64,000 nucleotides of DNA from Halosimplex rubrum (GCF_013415885.1 NZ_CP058910.1:2790001-2854000); one strand, 5' to 3'; shown: positions 7,002 through 15,488, counted from the stretch's first letter. The notes: generated by a model from the sequence alone, not told the origin. Made by a program: numbers and translations.

Positions 7002-8402
7002 CTAGCACCCATCCTGATCATCTGATGCCGTGTCCGATGGCCATGTTGGGCCCTCTGGGCGGGGGATCTCCTCAACCAGATCCTTCTCGAACTGTGAAGC
7101 TCTCCAGGCTATCACGTTCTCCTTCCGCTGGACGTACTTTTCGTCGGTATCCAGCCAACGGGCAATCTCGTCGTACCTGTGACCAGCACAGAGCAACACC
7201 ATCAACGCGAAATCGAAGCGATCGAGATTGCTCTCGTTTGCATCGCCATCAATCCGGTCGAGGAACGCCTGTGAGGCATCACCGACGAACTCCATCAGTA
7301 TCTCATACAGCTCTTCGTCATCAAATCCATCAAACGTGAATCCCTCCGTGATGTTGTTCCCAGGGTCACTCTCTTCAGTATCCCAGCGAATCTCTTCGAG
7401 GGTTGCTCTTTCACAGTCGTGAAGTCTCGATAGGCGCTCTGGATTCTCCTGTTCCCAGGTCGTGATTGTGTCGGCTACTGCCTCAGATTGAGCGTGTTCG
7501 ATATAGGGATCACACCCTCGCTGCGCGATGACTGACTCGATGTTCTTTCCCGAAATCGTCAGTAGGACGGACGCACATCGATCAGTCTGTTCGAGGATCT
7601 GTGCGACTTCACGACGCGATTCGAGTTCGTCAAGGCCTGCACGCTTCTGCGCGTCGTGGACGAGGTTGTTTCTGCGTTCTTTGACCTCGACAAGCGATCC
7701 ATGGTCACCTCCGGTCAGTATTTGGATATCACAGAGTTTCTCTAATCGCTTCGCGTGCCCCATACTCCGAACGTGCTCTGTGATGCTGTCGAGACGAGCT
7801 TCCTCGCGAAAGAGTTCGTTGAGAACCGTTTCTGTCGTCAACTCTTCGATGAGTGCCGAGGCGAGGAGGAGATACGAAAAGAATGACCGCTCAACGTCGC
7901 TATCGATCTCGTCGGTGGACCGGAGTTTTTCAGCGATTTCAGCACGCTGTTCGAGATAATACTCGAGGACGTTGTCTGAGTGCCCGACGAGAGAGTTTTG
8001 GCGTTCTACGTAGGCAACTTGGAGGAGTAATTCCTTCTCGAAAGGGGTGCTCTCACTCAGCTTCTGGCACTTCTGGAGCGAACTTGTAGGGAGATGGCGG
8101 GTCAAATAATCGATGTCGTCGTAGACGAGCGGCGTATTCGTCGGGCAGTTGTCTACGATTGACTGAAAGTCGTCGTTGTCAGCGAGCTCGCTGAGTGCAG
8201 CACGTATCTCGTCGACGCTAAGTTCCCGGACATCTTCTGACGGGTCTGAGTCTTCACCGACCGGAACGACGCGGTACGACGCATCTCCAACGATGACGAC
8301 CGGCCCTTCCAGATCGAGAACCTGATATTCCCCGATAGGGCTCAGAGAGACTGTCTCTGCATCTATTGCGAACGATACGTCGAGATCAGTGTCGTCGCCC
8401 AC
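7002..8402 (-). CDS. HEPN-motif protein, putative RNase/defence factor
   Basis: 466 residues starting at GTG. The middle region contains VKERRNNLVHDA, a good match to the HEPN catalytic pattern R-x4-6-H, preceded by a helical stretch (SFFSYLLLASALIEELTTETVLNEL) as in RiboL-PSP/MAE_28990-like HEPN domains. HEPN proteins are often RNases of toxin or anti-phage systems. The N-terminal 60 residues look beta-rich and the C-terminus has a helix-turn-helix-like stretch (DEIARWLDTDEKYVQRKENVIAWR). It lies 22 nt after a 40-aa gene and downstream of the CBASS operon. The exact family is not recognised. Confidence 0.6.
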   Translation of the reverse strand: MGDDTDLDVSFAIDAETVSLSPIGEYQVLDLEGPVVIVGDASYRVVPVGEDSDPSEDVRELSVDEIRAALSELADNDDFQSIVDNCPTNTPLVYDDIDYLTRHLPTSSLQKCQKLSESTPFEKELLLQVAYVERQNSLVGHSDNVLEYYLEQRAEIAEKLRSTDEIDSDVERSFFSYLLLASALIEELTTETVLNELFREEARLDSITEHVRSMGHAKRLEKLCDIQILTGGDHGSLVEVKERRNNLVHDAQKRAGLDELESRREVAQILEQTDRCASVLLTISGKNIESVIAQRGCDPYIEHAQSEAVADTITTWEQENPERLSRLHDCERATLEEIRWDTEESDPGNNITEGFTFDGFDDEELYEILMEFVGDASQAFLDRIDGDANESNLDRFDFALMVLLCAGHRYDEIARWLDTDEKYVQRKENVIAWRASQFEKDLVEEIPRPEGPTWPSDTASDDQDGC

Positions 8403-8424
8403 GCATCAAAAACAGCAAAGAGCT

Positions 8425-8547
8425 CTATTCGACTTGGGCTTCGTACTCGTCCCAAAGCGTGTCGATGTCCGTGCCGGTCTCCTCAGAGATATGGCGCAGC
8501 AACTGCGCCCTGTTCTCGAACCGACGGAGCTGGCCCTTTGCGCTCAT
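8425..8547 (-). CDS. Small 40-aa protein upstream of HEPN gene
   Basis: Reads MSAKGQLRRFENRAQLL then an acidic helix ending EAQVE. Chosen start is ATG 8547 because a TATA-like TTTATTA lies about 27 nt upstream, as for leaderless haloarchaeal genes; the longer reading back to 8661 runs into an orc remnant. Charge is split into a basic N-terminal half and an acidic C-terminal half. It may be an antitoxin or regulator paired with the HEPN protein; that is inference from adjacency. Confidence 0.5.
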   Translation of the reverse strand: MSAKGQLRRFENRAQLLRHISEETGTDIDTLWDEYEAQVE

Positions 8548-8619
8548 AGTAGGACCTAATCGCTCCTGCAGTAATAAATCACGGGGGTGCATGCTCTCGG
8601 TCAACAAAACACGACCTAC

Positions 8620-8690
8620 CAGTGCTATAATCACCTCGTAGACGACGCGCTGGTGCGACATGATCGAGTCGATGCTCTCCTGGCAATGGG
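8620..8690 (-). pseudogene. Remnant of a second orc1/cdc6 gene
   Basis: On the minus strand the region reads AHCQESIDSIMSHQRVVYEV, closely matching AQIKQKSIDSLTPHQRVVYD in the intact Orc protein at 13439-14467 (start of the C-terminal winged helix). Similarity ends after about 20 residues and no open orc frame continues either side. It suggests a second orc copy was lost or that recombination occurred at orc. Confidence 0.6.
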
Positions 8691-8700
8691 CACTGATTTT

Positions 8701-9948
8701 CTATTGCTCTTCTGAGGCGGTGTCTGAGCCGTCTGAAAGTGACTGATTCTGTAATCGACCAGCAGGATAGTACCGACCCTCGTCTTTGCTGTAGAGATAG
8801 GTCTGGATCGGTCTAAGAGTGTTTGAGTTTCGCCCGAAGAGAAAGGCGAGCCCCATCGGGCCAGCTATGAAGAGATGAATAGTCGATGTTTTTGACAGTT
8901 CTTTGATTGCGTCTCGTACCTTGGTACGGAAAACACCTGCAGCATGGGCTGCCTGTGCCGGGGACAATTCCACACCAGGCCCATCTTCCGGTGTCAATCT
9001 GAGAACACCGTTGAAATCCGGAAGGTCGTTATGCATCTGGTCGATCTCCGGTTGCACATCGGCTGCGATGTTGACGAGCACCGCAAGCTCGGTTCCGTGA
9101 TTCGGTTGTCGCTGGAGATCTCCTTCTAACCCGCTTTCCTCTTGGTCGATATCGAGTGTCCATTCTGTCATCCCAGCAGGGCCGGTGGGTTGCATCCACG
9201 TTGCTTGGATACGACGTGTGGTTGGGAGACAGTAGCCGGCCGCGAACGCAGCGGGAAGATGCGTTCGGCCACGGAATCGGAGGGGGCGGCCCGATGCGTT
9301 TTGAATGAGACTGTCCGTTACCGTGGTTAACGCCGGGAGTAGACGCTGGTTCCATTCTTCTTGGGATGGTGGACCATGTTCGAACGATCTTGACCAGTCG
9401 ATAGCAATCGCTGGATCGATATCGTGAGCCGGCGATTCGTAGGTATCAAGTGAACATTCGAGAGGCTCACCGTCCGGTAAATAACCATCTATCCGCTCGA
9501 TCCGCTCTGATAAGACGGTCTGGACGATCTCTGTAGCTTTGTCAGACGTGGTCTCCTCCAGAGGGAGCATTTTCCAGGCGGAGAAGTCGTGGAGGATCGG
9601 TGCCTCGTTGAGTATCGATTTGGCTTCTCCAACGCTGACATCGGGACATGGCACAACGACCACGAAAAACTCGTCATCCCCGTCCCAGCGCTTGTTGAAT
9701 CCCGGCAACTCGTCGTTAAGAATGATGTCGGAGTCGGCTACGCCCTCACTGACGAGCGCAATACCACTGGCCGTTTCCGGGTTCTCCAACTGGTCGATGA
9801 TTTCGTCTCTGAGTGGCTCCGGCTTCAAATCGAAGATATCCCGCCAAATCGGCACCCCGTGTCGCTCCAGTTCCGTTTGCAGGAAGTTGGCGACGTCCGT
9901 CTGTTCGTGCTTATAGCTGAGAAATACACGGCCAGTTGGATCAGTCAT
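8701..9948 (-). CDS. TIR-SAVED CBASS effector
   Basis: 415 residues. The N-terminal TIR domain (about 1-130) starts GRVFLSYKHEQTDVANFL and has a Glu at position 80 (DSDIILNDE) where TIR NADases carry their catalytic Glu. The C-terminal SAVED domain ends with the hallmark HLFIAGPMGLAFLFGR (358-373). In known TIR-SAVED proteins the SAVED domain binds a cyclic oligonucleotide, drives filament assembly, and switches on NAD+ cleavage by TIR, killing infected cells. The start overlaps the stop of the E2-E1-JAB gene (ATGA), implying translational coupling. Third gene of the CBASS operon. Confidence 0.9.
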   Translation of the reverse strand: MTDPTGRVFLSYKHEQTDVANFLQTELERHGVPIWRDIFDLKPEPLRDEIIDQLENPETASGIALVSEGVADSDIILNDELPGFNKRWDGDDEFFVVVVPCPDVSVGEAKSILNEAPILHDFSAWKMLPLEETTSDKATEIVQTVLSERIERIDGYLPDGEPLECSLDTYESPAHDIDPAIAIDWSRSFEHGPPSQEEWNQRLLPALTTVTDSLIQNASGRPLRFRGRTHLPAAFAAGYCLPTTRRIQATWMQPTGPAGMTEWTLDIDQEESGLEGDLQRQPNHGTELAVLVNIAADVQPEIDQMHNDLPDFNGVLRLTPEDGPGVELSPAQAAHAAGVFRTKVRDAIKELSKTSTIHLFIAGPMGLAFLFGRNSNTLRPIQTYLYSKDEGRYYPAGRLQNQSLSDGSDTASEEQ

Positions 9949-12281
9949 ATATCGTCACCGACGTTGAGAGTTGAAGCAGCATCTGGGTTGTCAATCCGTT
10001 CTAACTGCTCGTATTCCTTACTATCGTGGAATAGATAGGCGTTAATCGAGAACTGACCCTCTTCGTCCTGACCGACGATGAAGAGGAGCGGATGCGGACA
10101 GTCGTAGCCGTCGTCGTTGGCGATTTCATTCATCGCAGTTCGATCGTCCCGGCTGAGATCGGGTGAAGCGCCGGGATGGTAGTGCCATTCACCGAGATAG
10201 TCGATGCCGATGCTCTCCCTGGCGTCTTTGAGCCACTCCTCGACTTTGTCGGTTCCGCGGAGGAATCGAGTTGGTTCTTGAATGGAGTCTCGCGGTGGGT
10301 CGCGGGCATTAACTACCAGTGCTGGTCCATTGAGACGGTCGGTTCCAGCCAGAATACCGCCCGTTTCACAGGGGTGTTCTTTCCGACAGCGATCATACAT
10401 CGCTTCAAGACACGTGGCCGGAATCTGTACGTTGATTGGCGATTCCGGTGCTCGCCATATAGTTCCGTCCTGGAAGGGAGGTGTGGCCTGTGAAATGGTC
10501 GGCAGCTCGTCGCCACTACCGGTCTCGAGTACGGTGAAGTGATTCTCGCGCAGGCTCAATGACGTCGCCTGATCGAGAAGTCGTGTCACTGTCCCTGCCC
10601 ACGTCATCACCCGGTCCGTTCGGATAACTGAAGCTGGGTGCCAGCAGCCGACTCGCTCGGGGATGGCATCCTCGTCTTCGTCCCATTCGATCTGTTCTTG
10701 CAACCGCCATGGATCGAACGCTTCGTTGTAATCGCTGTACGGAAAGGTATGTGAGTAAGCTGTGAAGCAGAACAACCGGCTCGCTCGCCGACCCATAGCC
10801 GCAGAGCAAAACACGACCGGGTGATTCCATCTAATCGCATCAAGAGCGCGACGAACTCCTCGTGACGCGGTACAGTCAATTACTACCTCCGCTTCTCTAA
10901 TTGGCTCCGGCAGCTCACCGCTCGGTGGAAAGGCGCTATCCACATCAAGCACCTGAGCGTACGGTGCAATTGATTCAAGCCGGTCCGCGACTGCTGTCGC
11001 CTTGTTTCGTCCCACCTCATCGATTGTTAGTGTGTGGCGAGCCACGTTGCCGATCTCATACGTATCATTGTCGACGATGGTAAGCTGCTGACAGCCGGCT
11101 CGAACGAGATTCTCGGCAACCATACTGCCGAGCGCTCCCGCTCCGATGAGCACGATGTTGCGATCCAGAAACCACTCCGTCATATGTCCGCGTCTGGTGA
11201 GTTGCTCATGCGACCAGTTGTCCGAGTCCAGCCACCGAATCTGTTCCTCTCCAGCTTCCCGCCGTTCGGCTATCTCTGGCCCCCTTCCAGTATCTCGAAA
11301 TCCGCCGGAAAGGTCATTCGGGTCCTTGAACTCCTGGATCTCGATTGGTTGCCAATAAATGATCTCGGGGTCGCCGTCGACCGAAGCTGGGATGGGGAAC
11401 CCGATTAGAAGAATCTTGACCGGTTCATCGTCCAACACGGGCTTGATATTTGCCCGTAGTTCGTACGGGTCGGTCTCGGTGCCCTCGAAAAACCCTTCCA
11501 AATCTTCCCACGTCTCCGGGGCCTCCCACGGGGGTTCAATCGGCACCTCTTCTAACAATGCCCACGCTCCGGAAACAGAGTCATCCGGATTCGAATCGAT
11601 GTATCCGCCCCATTGTGGCTGATAGACGACTTCATCGTCGCTATCTTTGAACGCACCAGTCGCGTATGTCTCTTCAGCAGTTGGCAACGAGCGGAGATTG
11701 ACCGTCCCCCACTGTCCATACGTCGTCCTCCAGTCTGGGAACGACTCCTGCGTCTCATTGAATGCGATGGTCGTGGCCGAAGCCGAGTTCGTATCGAAGG
11801 CCGGGATTTCAAACGGTTCGTCTGGTTCCCGGAGTTCCCCTTTCGCAGCATTACTTAACCACCGCAGTGCTCGGTCCATATGCCAACAGAGTCGATCACG
11901 GCTTGTGCTGGGTTCGCCGGTGGCTCCCGTTTGACTGAGGGTGTGCCCATACCGAGCAACACAGATATCGCCTCTTCGCCATGGAGTATCGTTGCTCCCA
12001 GCCACGTTCAGCTTCTGGTGGGGGAATGTGGCGGTAATGGTGTTCTCTTCTTGATCCGCAGGGTAGATCCCAATTGAACCGGCGGGGTACGTATCCCGTA
12101 GATGGAGATACCAGTCCGTCTCGCGTGGCACGTCCGGATGGGGTTCTAAGTCGTCTGGAGAAAGCCTGATCTTGACGATCCACCGTCCGTTGCTATCGTG
12201 TCGATATGGCTCTTTGAGGACGGTGACTCCGTCCCGTTCGGCAATGGCTGCAACGGCTTCTGTAATTTCGTGGGGAGGCAT
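9945..12281 (-). CDS. Single-chain E2-E1-JAB protein (Cap2-Cap3 fusion) of CBASS
   Basis: 778 residues. The N-terminal part (about 1-160) is E2-like, with Cys107 in RRGDICVARYG as candidate active Cys. A linker region precedes the ThiF/E1 domain (about 365-600) with the nucleotide loop IGAGALG (379-385), DNDTYEIGNVARH, and candidate catalytic Cys546 (VGCWHPAS). The C-terminal JAB/JAMM protease (about 615-760) has Glu639, His700, His702, Ser710 and Asp713 in exact HxHx7SxxD spacing. In type II CBASS, Cap2 ligates the CD-NTase C-terminus to target molecules and Cap3 removes it; here both are in one chain. It begins 8 nt after the CD-NTase stop. Confidence 0.9.
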   Translation of the reverse strand: MPPHEITEAVAAIAERDGVTVLKEPYRHDSNGRWIVKIRLSPDDLEPHPDVPRETDWYLHLRDTYPAGSIGIYPADQEENTITATFPHQKLNVAGSNDTPWRRGDICVARYGHTLSQTGATGEPSTSRDRLCWHMDRALRWLSNAAKGELREPDEPFEIPAFDTNSASATTIAFNETQESFPDWRTTYGQWGTVNLRSLPTAEETYATGAFKDSDDEVVYQPQWGGYIDSNPDDSVSGAWALLEEVPIEPPWEAPETWEDLEGFFEGTETDPYELRANIKPVLDDEPVKILLIGFPIPASVDGDPEIIYWQPIEIQEFKDPNDLSGGFRDTGRGPEIAERREAGEEQIRWLDSDNWSHEQLTRRGHMTEWFLDRNIVLIGAGALGSMVAENLVRAGCQQLTIVDNDTYEIGNVARHTLTIDEVGRNKATAVADRLESIAPYAQVLDVDSAFPPSGELPEPIREAEVVIDCTASRGVRRALDAIRWNHPVVFCSAAMGRRASRLFCFTAYSHTFPYSDYNEAFDPWRLQEQIEWDEDEDAIPERVGCWHPASVIRTDRVMTWAGTVTRLLDQATSLSLRENHFTVLETGSGDELPTISQATPPFQDGTIWRAPESPINVQIPATCLEAMYDRCRKEHPCETGGILAGTDRLNGPALVVNARDPPRDSIQEPTRFLRGTDKVEEWLKDARESIGIDYLGEWHYHPGASPDLSRDDRTAMNEIANDDGYDCPHPLLFIVGQDEEGQFSINAYLFHDSKEYEQLERIDNPDAASTLNVGDDI

Positions 12282-12289
12282 TTGTTACG

Positions 12290-13414
12290 TCAGCTGTCCG
12301 ACTCGGCGAACTGGTGGTCAGATGGATCCTCTACCTGTGAGGACGACCCTACTGACATGGCTTTCTTCCCTCCATCGTCAGAATCGTCGTCGCTTCCGAA
12401 GGGAGGGAATTTCTCACCGAAGAGCTGGTACCAGTAATCCCTCGATGTTTCTTTGTCCTCCTCATCCAGTGCTGTCCGCGCGAGCGCTGCGGCATCCTCT
12501 GCCTCATCGTAGAACGCCGCGAAATCTTTCCCGTCGATCTGTTTGAGGACGTCATTCTCGGGGGTTCTCGGGAGCCCGTGAGCCGGCAAGACGGGGGTTT
12601 CCTCAGCCAATGCGTCGGTCTTGAACTGCCGTGTGAGTTCTTCGAGCGTCCTTGTCACGCCTTCAGCGACGCTGTCGATATCATCAGGACAGCACTGGCC
12701 AACGATGTGCTCGAGGGGATAGCTTGTCGGTCCTTCGACGTCCGGTGTCTTCGTTCGCCGCCACCATTTGATGGCCTTGACGACGTTCACGTAGTGGCCA
12801 TCCGTGATATCGTTCTTATTTACGGTGAAGGCGATAGTCGCGAGGGGATGGGTATTCTCCCACTCGTTCTCATCTCGATGCGGGATCTTGAGCGGTTCGT
12901 CCTTCCACTCGTCGTCACCATCTGCCGACATATTGAGGGCCTCCGCCACGGTCGAAAGGTCGTCTGGACTCAGGGCCGTGCCTACGTCCAGTGAACCCAG
13001 TGATTTGACGGCTTCTCGTGTTGCCTCGCTGGGTGCCGCTGTCAAGACGAGATCGATCTCCACCTCCTCTTCCTCGATTTTGTAGGAGTGCGCATTCGGT
13101 TCCCACTGCCCCTCATAGTGTTCATCCAGGAACGGCTCGCATTTTCTTAGCGCAACATCGGTATCGAGATCACTGCTGAGATCAGAGACAAAGACGACGT
13201 CAACGTCGGATTTTTCGTCTTCTTGCGGTCTGAGTGCTGTCCACCGACGGTAGCTCCCCTGTAGAAAGTCTGCAACGTAGAACTCGTCGATGTCATCGTC
13301 ATTCTGCAAGTGGTCGCGGAGGGTTTCGTGGCCCTCCTTGTAGGCATCATTGTGCTCGTCCTGCGGGCGGATGTCTGACAGGAAGGTCTCGAATAGTGTG
13401 GGGAGTGTGGTCAT
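12290..13414 (-). CDS. CD-NTase (cGAS/DncV-like cyclic oligonucleotide synthase)
   Basis: 374 residues. Nucleotidyltransferase core: Gly53-Ser54 in LQGSYRRWTAL, Asp70 and Asp72 in KSDVDVVFV, and the third metal-binding Asp121 in EEVEIDLVL. The second half is helical with KAIKWWRR, typical of OAS-like CD-NTases. It would make the signal that activates the TIR-SAVED effector. First gene of the CBASS operon, starting 24 nt after the end of orc. The C-terminus (ending HQFAESDS) is long, acidic and probably disordered, as needed for conjugation by the E1-E2 enzyme, although it does not end in Gly. Confidence 0.92.
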   Translation of the reverse strand: MTTLPTLFETFLSDIRPQDEHNDAYKEGHETLRDHLQNDDDIDEFYVADFLQGSYRRWTALRPQEDEKSDVDVVFVSDLSSDLDTDVALRKCEPFLDEHYEGQWEPNAHSYKIEEEEVEIDLVLTAAPSEATREAVKSLGSLDVGTALSPDDLSTVAEALNMSADGDDEWKDEPLKIPHRDENEWENTHPLATIAFTVNKNDITDGHYVNVVKAIKWWRRTKTPDVEGPTSYPLEHIVGQCCPDDIDSVAEGVTRTLEELTRQFKTDALAEETPVLPAHGLPRTPENDVLKQIDGKDFAAFYDEAEDAAALARTALDEEDKETSRDYWYQLFGEKFPPFGSDDDSDDGGKKAMSVGSSSQVEDPSDHQFAESDS

Positions 13415-13435
13415 AGTGTATCGATGTTCTGGAAT

Positions 13436-13443
13436 GTTTTAAG
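13436..13443 (-). promoter_or_regulatory. TATA-like element of CBASS operon, overlapping orc stop codon
   Basis: CTTAAAAC on the minus strand, about 22-29 nt before the CD-NTase ATG. The TAA stop of orc is inside this element. It would give a leaderless CBASS transcript separate from orc read-through. Confidence 0.4.
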
Positions 13444-14467
13444 TGGTTGTTGCAGCAGGTGGTGACTCAATGATTGCGTATTCTCGATCCCGGCTCGTGC
13501 CCTCGGCCTCAAGGAGGTTGTACTGGGCCATCTTCGAGAGATAGGACCGGACTGTCCGTTTCGTCCGGGGATCGTCTACCTCGTCCGTATAGTGGTCGTG
13601 AATCTCGCTCGGGCCGAGCGGGCCGTGCTCACGAACGACGTCGTAGACGACGCGCTGGTGTGGCGTGAGTGAATCGATGCTCTTCTGCTTGATCTGGGCC
13701 CGAGCGTCTTCGGCTGAGTCGAGAAGGATGCCGTCAGTAATTCGCTCGCGATTTTCGCGGTCGGCCTTGCTGGCGGCCGTCCGAAGAATACCGATTGCGA
13801 GGCGGGCGTCGCCGGCGGCCGCGTCGGCGATCCGGTAGAGCTGGTCGTCGGTGATGACGTCCTCGTCGAGGCCCCACTTCGCCCGCGCACTCAGGATGTC
13901 GTACAGCTGCTCGTCGTGGTACTTGTCCATCCGGACGTGTTCGCTGGAGCGCAGGCGGCTCACGAGGCGGTCGTCGACGCGGCTGAACAGCTCCTCTTCC
14001 TTGTTCGCGATACAGATGATTGCGAACTGCGGGAGGCTGTGGAGGTCGTAGATGACGCTGGGGTCTTCGAGCTGGTCGACCTCATCGAGGATGACGACGG
14101 TTCGAGGACCGTCGTGCTGCTGGAGGCGGTCGACGAGTTCGTCGTGCGGCGTCGACTGTCGGTGGATGTCGATGGTCGCGCCGAGGTCGTCGAGGATCTG
14201 GTAGAGCGTGCGGAACCGCGTGTAGTTGCGCCAGCAGTTGACGTAGGTGGTCTCGACGTCGAGGACCTCTTCCCGGAGTCGTTCGGTGACGAATTGTGAG
14301 ATGCAGGTCTTGCCGGCGCCGCTGGGTCCAGTGACGATGGCCGTGTCGGCGGGTTCTCCGTTCGTGATGGGCTCAAGAACGCTGGAGAGGTGGTTGACTT
14401 CGGCGTCGCGATGCTCAACTTCCCGAGGGACGAACCCGGCGCGGAGAACGCGAGCATCGCGAATCAT
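13439..14467 (-). CDS. orc: Orc1/Cdc6 replication initiator
   Basis: 342 residues, slightly shorter than chromosomal haloarchaeal Orc1 proteins but complete. AAA+ motifs: Walker A GPSGAGKT (47-54), Walker B VVILDEVDQL, sensor-2-type arginine in GDARLAIGILR. The C-terminal winged helix (HQRVVYDVVREHGPLGPSEIHDHYTD) binds origin repeats. The upstream intergenic region holds ORB-like sequences, so orc plus origin may form the replicon of this element. A TATA-like TTTTTAGTA lies about 38 nt before the ATG. Downstream it leads directly into the CBASS operon. Confidence 0.92.
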   Translation of the reverse strand: MIRDARVLRAGFVPREVEHRDAEVNHLSSVLEPITNGEPADTAIVTGPSGAGKTCISQFVTERLREEVLDVETTYVNCWRNYTRFRTLYQILDDLGATIDIHRQSTPHDELVDRLQQHDGPRTVVILDEVDQLEDPSVIYDLHSLPQFAIICIANKEEELFSRVDDRLVSRLRSSEHVRMDKYHDEQLYDILSARAKWGLDEDVITDDQLYRIADAAAGDARLAIGILRTAASKADRENRERITDGILLDSAEDARAQIKQKSIDSLTPHQRVVYDVVREHGPLGPSEIHDHYTDEVDDPRTKRTVRSYLSKMAQYNLLEAEGTSRDREYAIIESPPAATTT

Positions 14468-14520
14468 CGTTGCTTGATAGACTGGTTTTCTGGCTAGTAC
14501 TAAAAACGTGACCGGGTTGC

Positions 14521-14621
14521 TTCCGGAAACACCCCATTTAGCCCCCTCGAACCTAACTAAATCCTCGCGCAGTAACGCGATTCCTGTTCGTGGAAACTCA
14601 AGATTTCCGGGATTTCCGGAA
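14521..14621. other. ORB-like repeats, candidate replication origin
   Basis: Three sequences resemble the haloarchaeal origin recognition box core (TTCC...GGAAAC with a flanking G string): TTCCGGAAACACCCC at 14521, TTCGTGGAAACTC at 14587, and the tandem TTTCCGGGATTTCCGGAA at 14604. They lie 50-150 bp upstream of the orc start, the usual position. Match quality is moderate, and no strongly AT-rich unwinding element was seen beyond TTTAG and AACTAAAT stretches. Confidence 0.35.
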
Positions 14622-14626
14622 TCAGG

Positions 14627-14986
14627 TCACGGGCGGGAACTCGTGACACCGGGATTTTGCCAGTCGTCGGCTTCGTGTTCACTCCAGGGGATGAGGTATA
14701 CTCCGTTGTCAGCGCGACTTTGACAGTCCAGCTCATCCATCAAGTTATTCCACCGTTCTTCGATCGTATTGCCGGACTGCTCGAGGAGTGACTTATCGAG
14801 TTCGTCGATCAGCTGCTCTTGGAGTTTCTGGTGTCGTTCGCTTCCGTACTCGCCAAAGACACCCTCATATCCTTCCCCTCGGAGTAGTCGAACGAGTGTC
14901 GTGATACGGAGGGCTCGGTCCTCGCTTATGTCAAATTCCTCTTCTAGTCGCATACACATCCTGCCAGCCCAATCAGATGCGCCCAT
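14627..14986 (-). CDS. Hypothetical acidic protein, 119 aa
   Basis: Starts MGASDWAGRMCMRLEEEFDI and is strongly helical and acidic (KLQEQLIDELDKSLLEQSG), ending PGVTSSRP. No domain recognised. I chose ATG 14986 because a purine-rich Shine-Dalgarno-like GAGGGGGGA lies immediately upstream and a TATA-like CTATTATAC about 27-35 nt upstream; the longer reading from 15109 overlaps the next upstream gene. It ends close to the ORB-like repeats and may be a small plasmid or defence accessory gene. Confidence 0.6.
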   Translation of the reverse strand: MGASDWAGRMCMRLEEEFDISEDRALRITTLVRLLRGEGYEGVFGEYGSERHQKLQEQLIDELDKSLLEQSGNTIEERWNNLMDELDCQSRADNGVYLIPWSEHEADDWQNPGVTSSRP

Positions 14987-15032
14987 ACTCCCCCCTCTTG
15001 TCGTCAGTATAATAGATGTTCGTGGGCCCAGA

Positions 15033-15488
15033 CTAGAAGCAGTCAGGACATTCCCATACGTACCCCCGACTCTTGCGCCGGTCGCTTTTTGGCATTTGAA
15101 GAGACTCACAGAGGCCGCAGATCTTGAATTCGGATTCGGGAATTAGTTCTATGAGCTTCTCCTTCCAGATCCGAATTTCAGCCTTCTTGATGTTGTTTCG
15201 TTCGTTCTCTACCTTGGAACTGTTCCTGTTGAATTCCCACTCTCGATTTTCGTTTCGGCGCCATTCAGCCAATATTCGGAGAACCTCGTCTTGTTCGTCC
15301 ACGCCATCAAGATCCTCTTGGCAGTCCTCAACGACATCTCGCCGAATTTTCGGTTCCACCTTGTCCCAGACCGCGTGGTTGCTTCCATCTCCTTCGTGCC
15401 GCTCTTCCTGGCGTTTTTGCTCGTCTTCCAGCTCCTCGATTCTGGCATCAAGAGACTCTCGTATCGGGGCGAGATCGGGTATACTCAT
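15033..15488 (-). CDS. Coiled-coil protein with C-terminal zinc ribbon
   Basis: 151 residues starting MSIPDLAPIRESLDARIEEL. The N-terminal half is a charged coiled coil (LEDEQKRQEERHEGD), the middle is basic-acidic helical, and the last 35 residues form a four-cysteine ribbon (CGLCESLQMPK...WECPDC). No family recognised; zinc ribbon plus coiled coil suggests nucleic-acid or protein binding. ATG 15488 is preferred because a TATA-like ATATTATG lies about 30 nt upstream. It precedes the 14627-14986 gene on the same strand with a gap of about 46 nt. Confidence 0.6.
   Translation of the reverse strand: MSIPDLAPIRESLDARIEELEDEQKRQEERHEGDGSNHAVWDKVEPKIRRDVVEDCQEDLDGVDEQDEVLRILAEWRRNENREWEFNRNSSKVENERNNIKKAEIRIWKEKLIELIPESEFKICGLCESLQMPKSDRRKSRGYVWECPDCF

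Noticed and set aside
6817-7005. 62-codon ORF after the SRAP fragment
   Set aside because: Basic, Cys/Leu-rich translation unlike neighbouring acidic proteins; overlaps the end of the HEPN gene.
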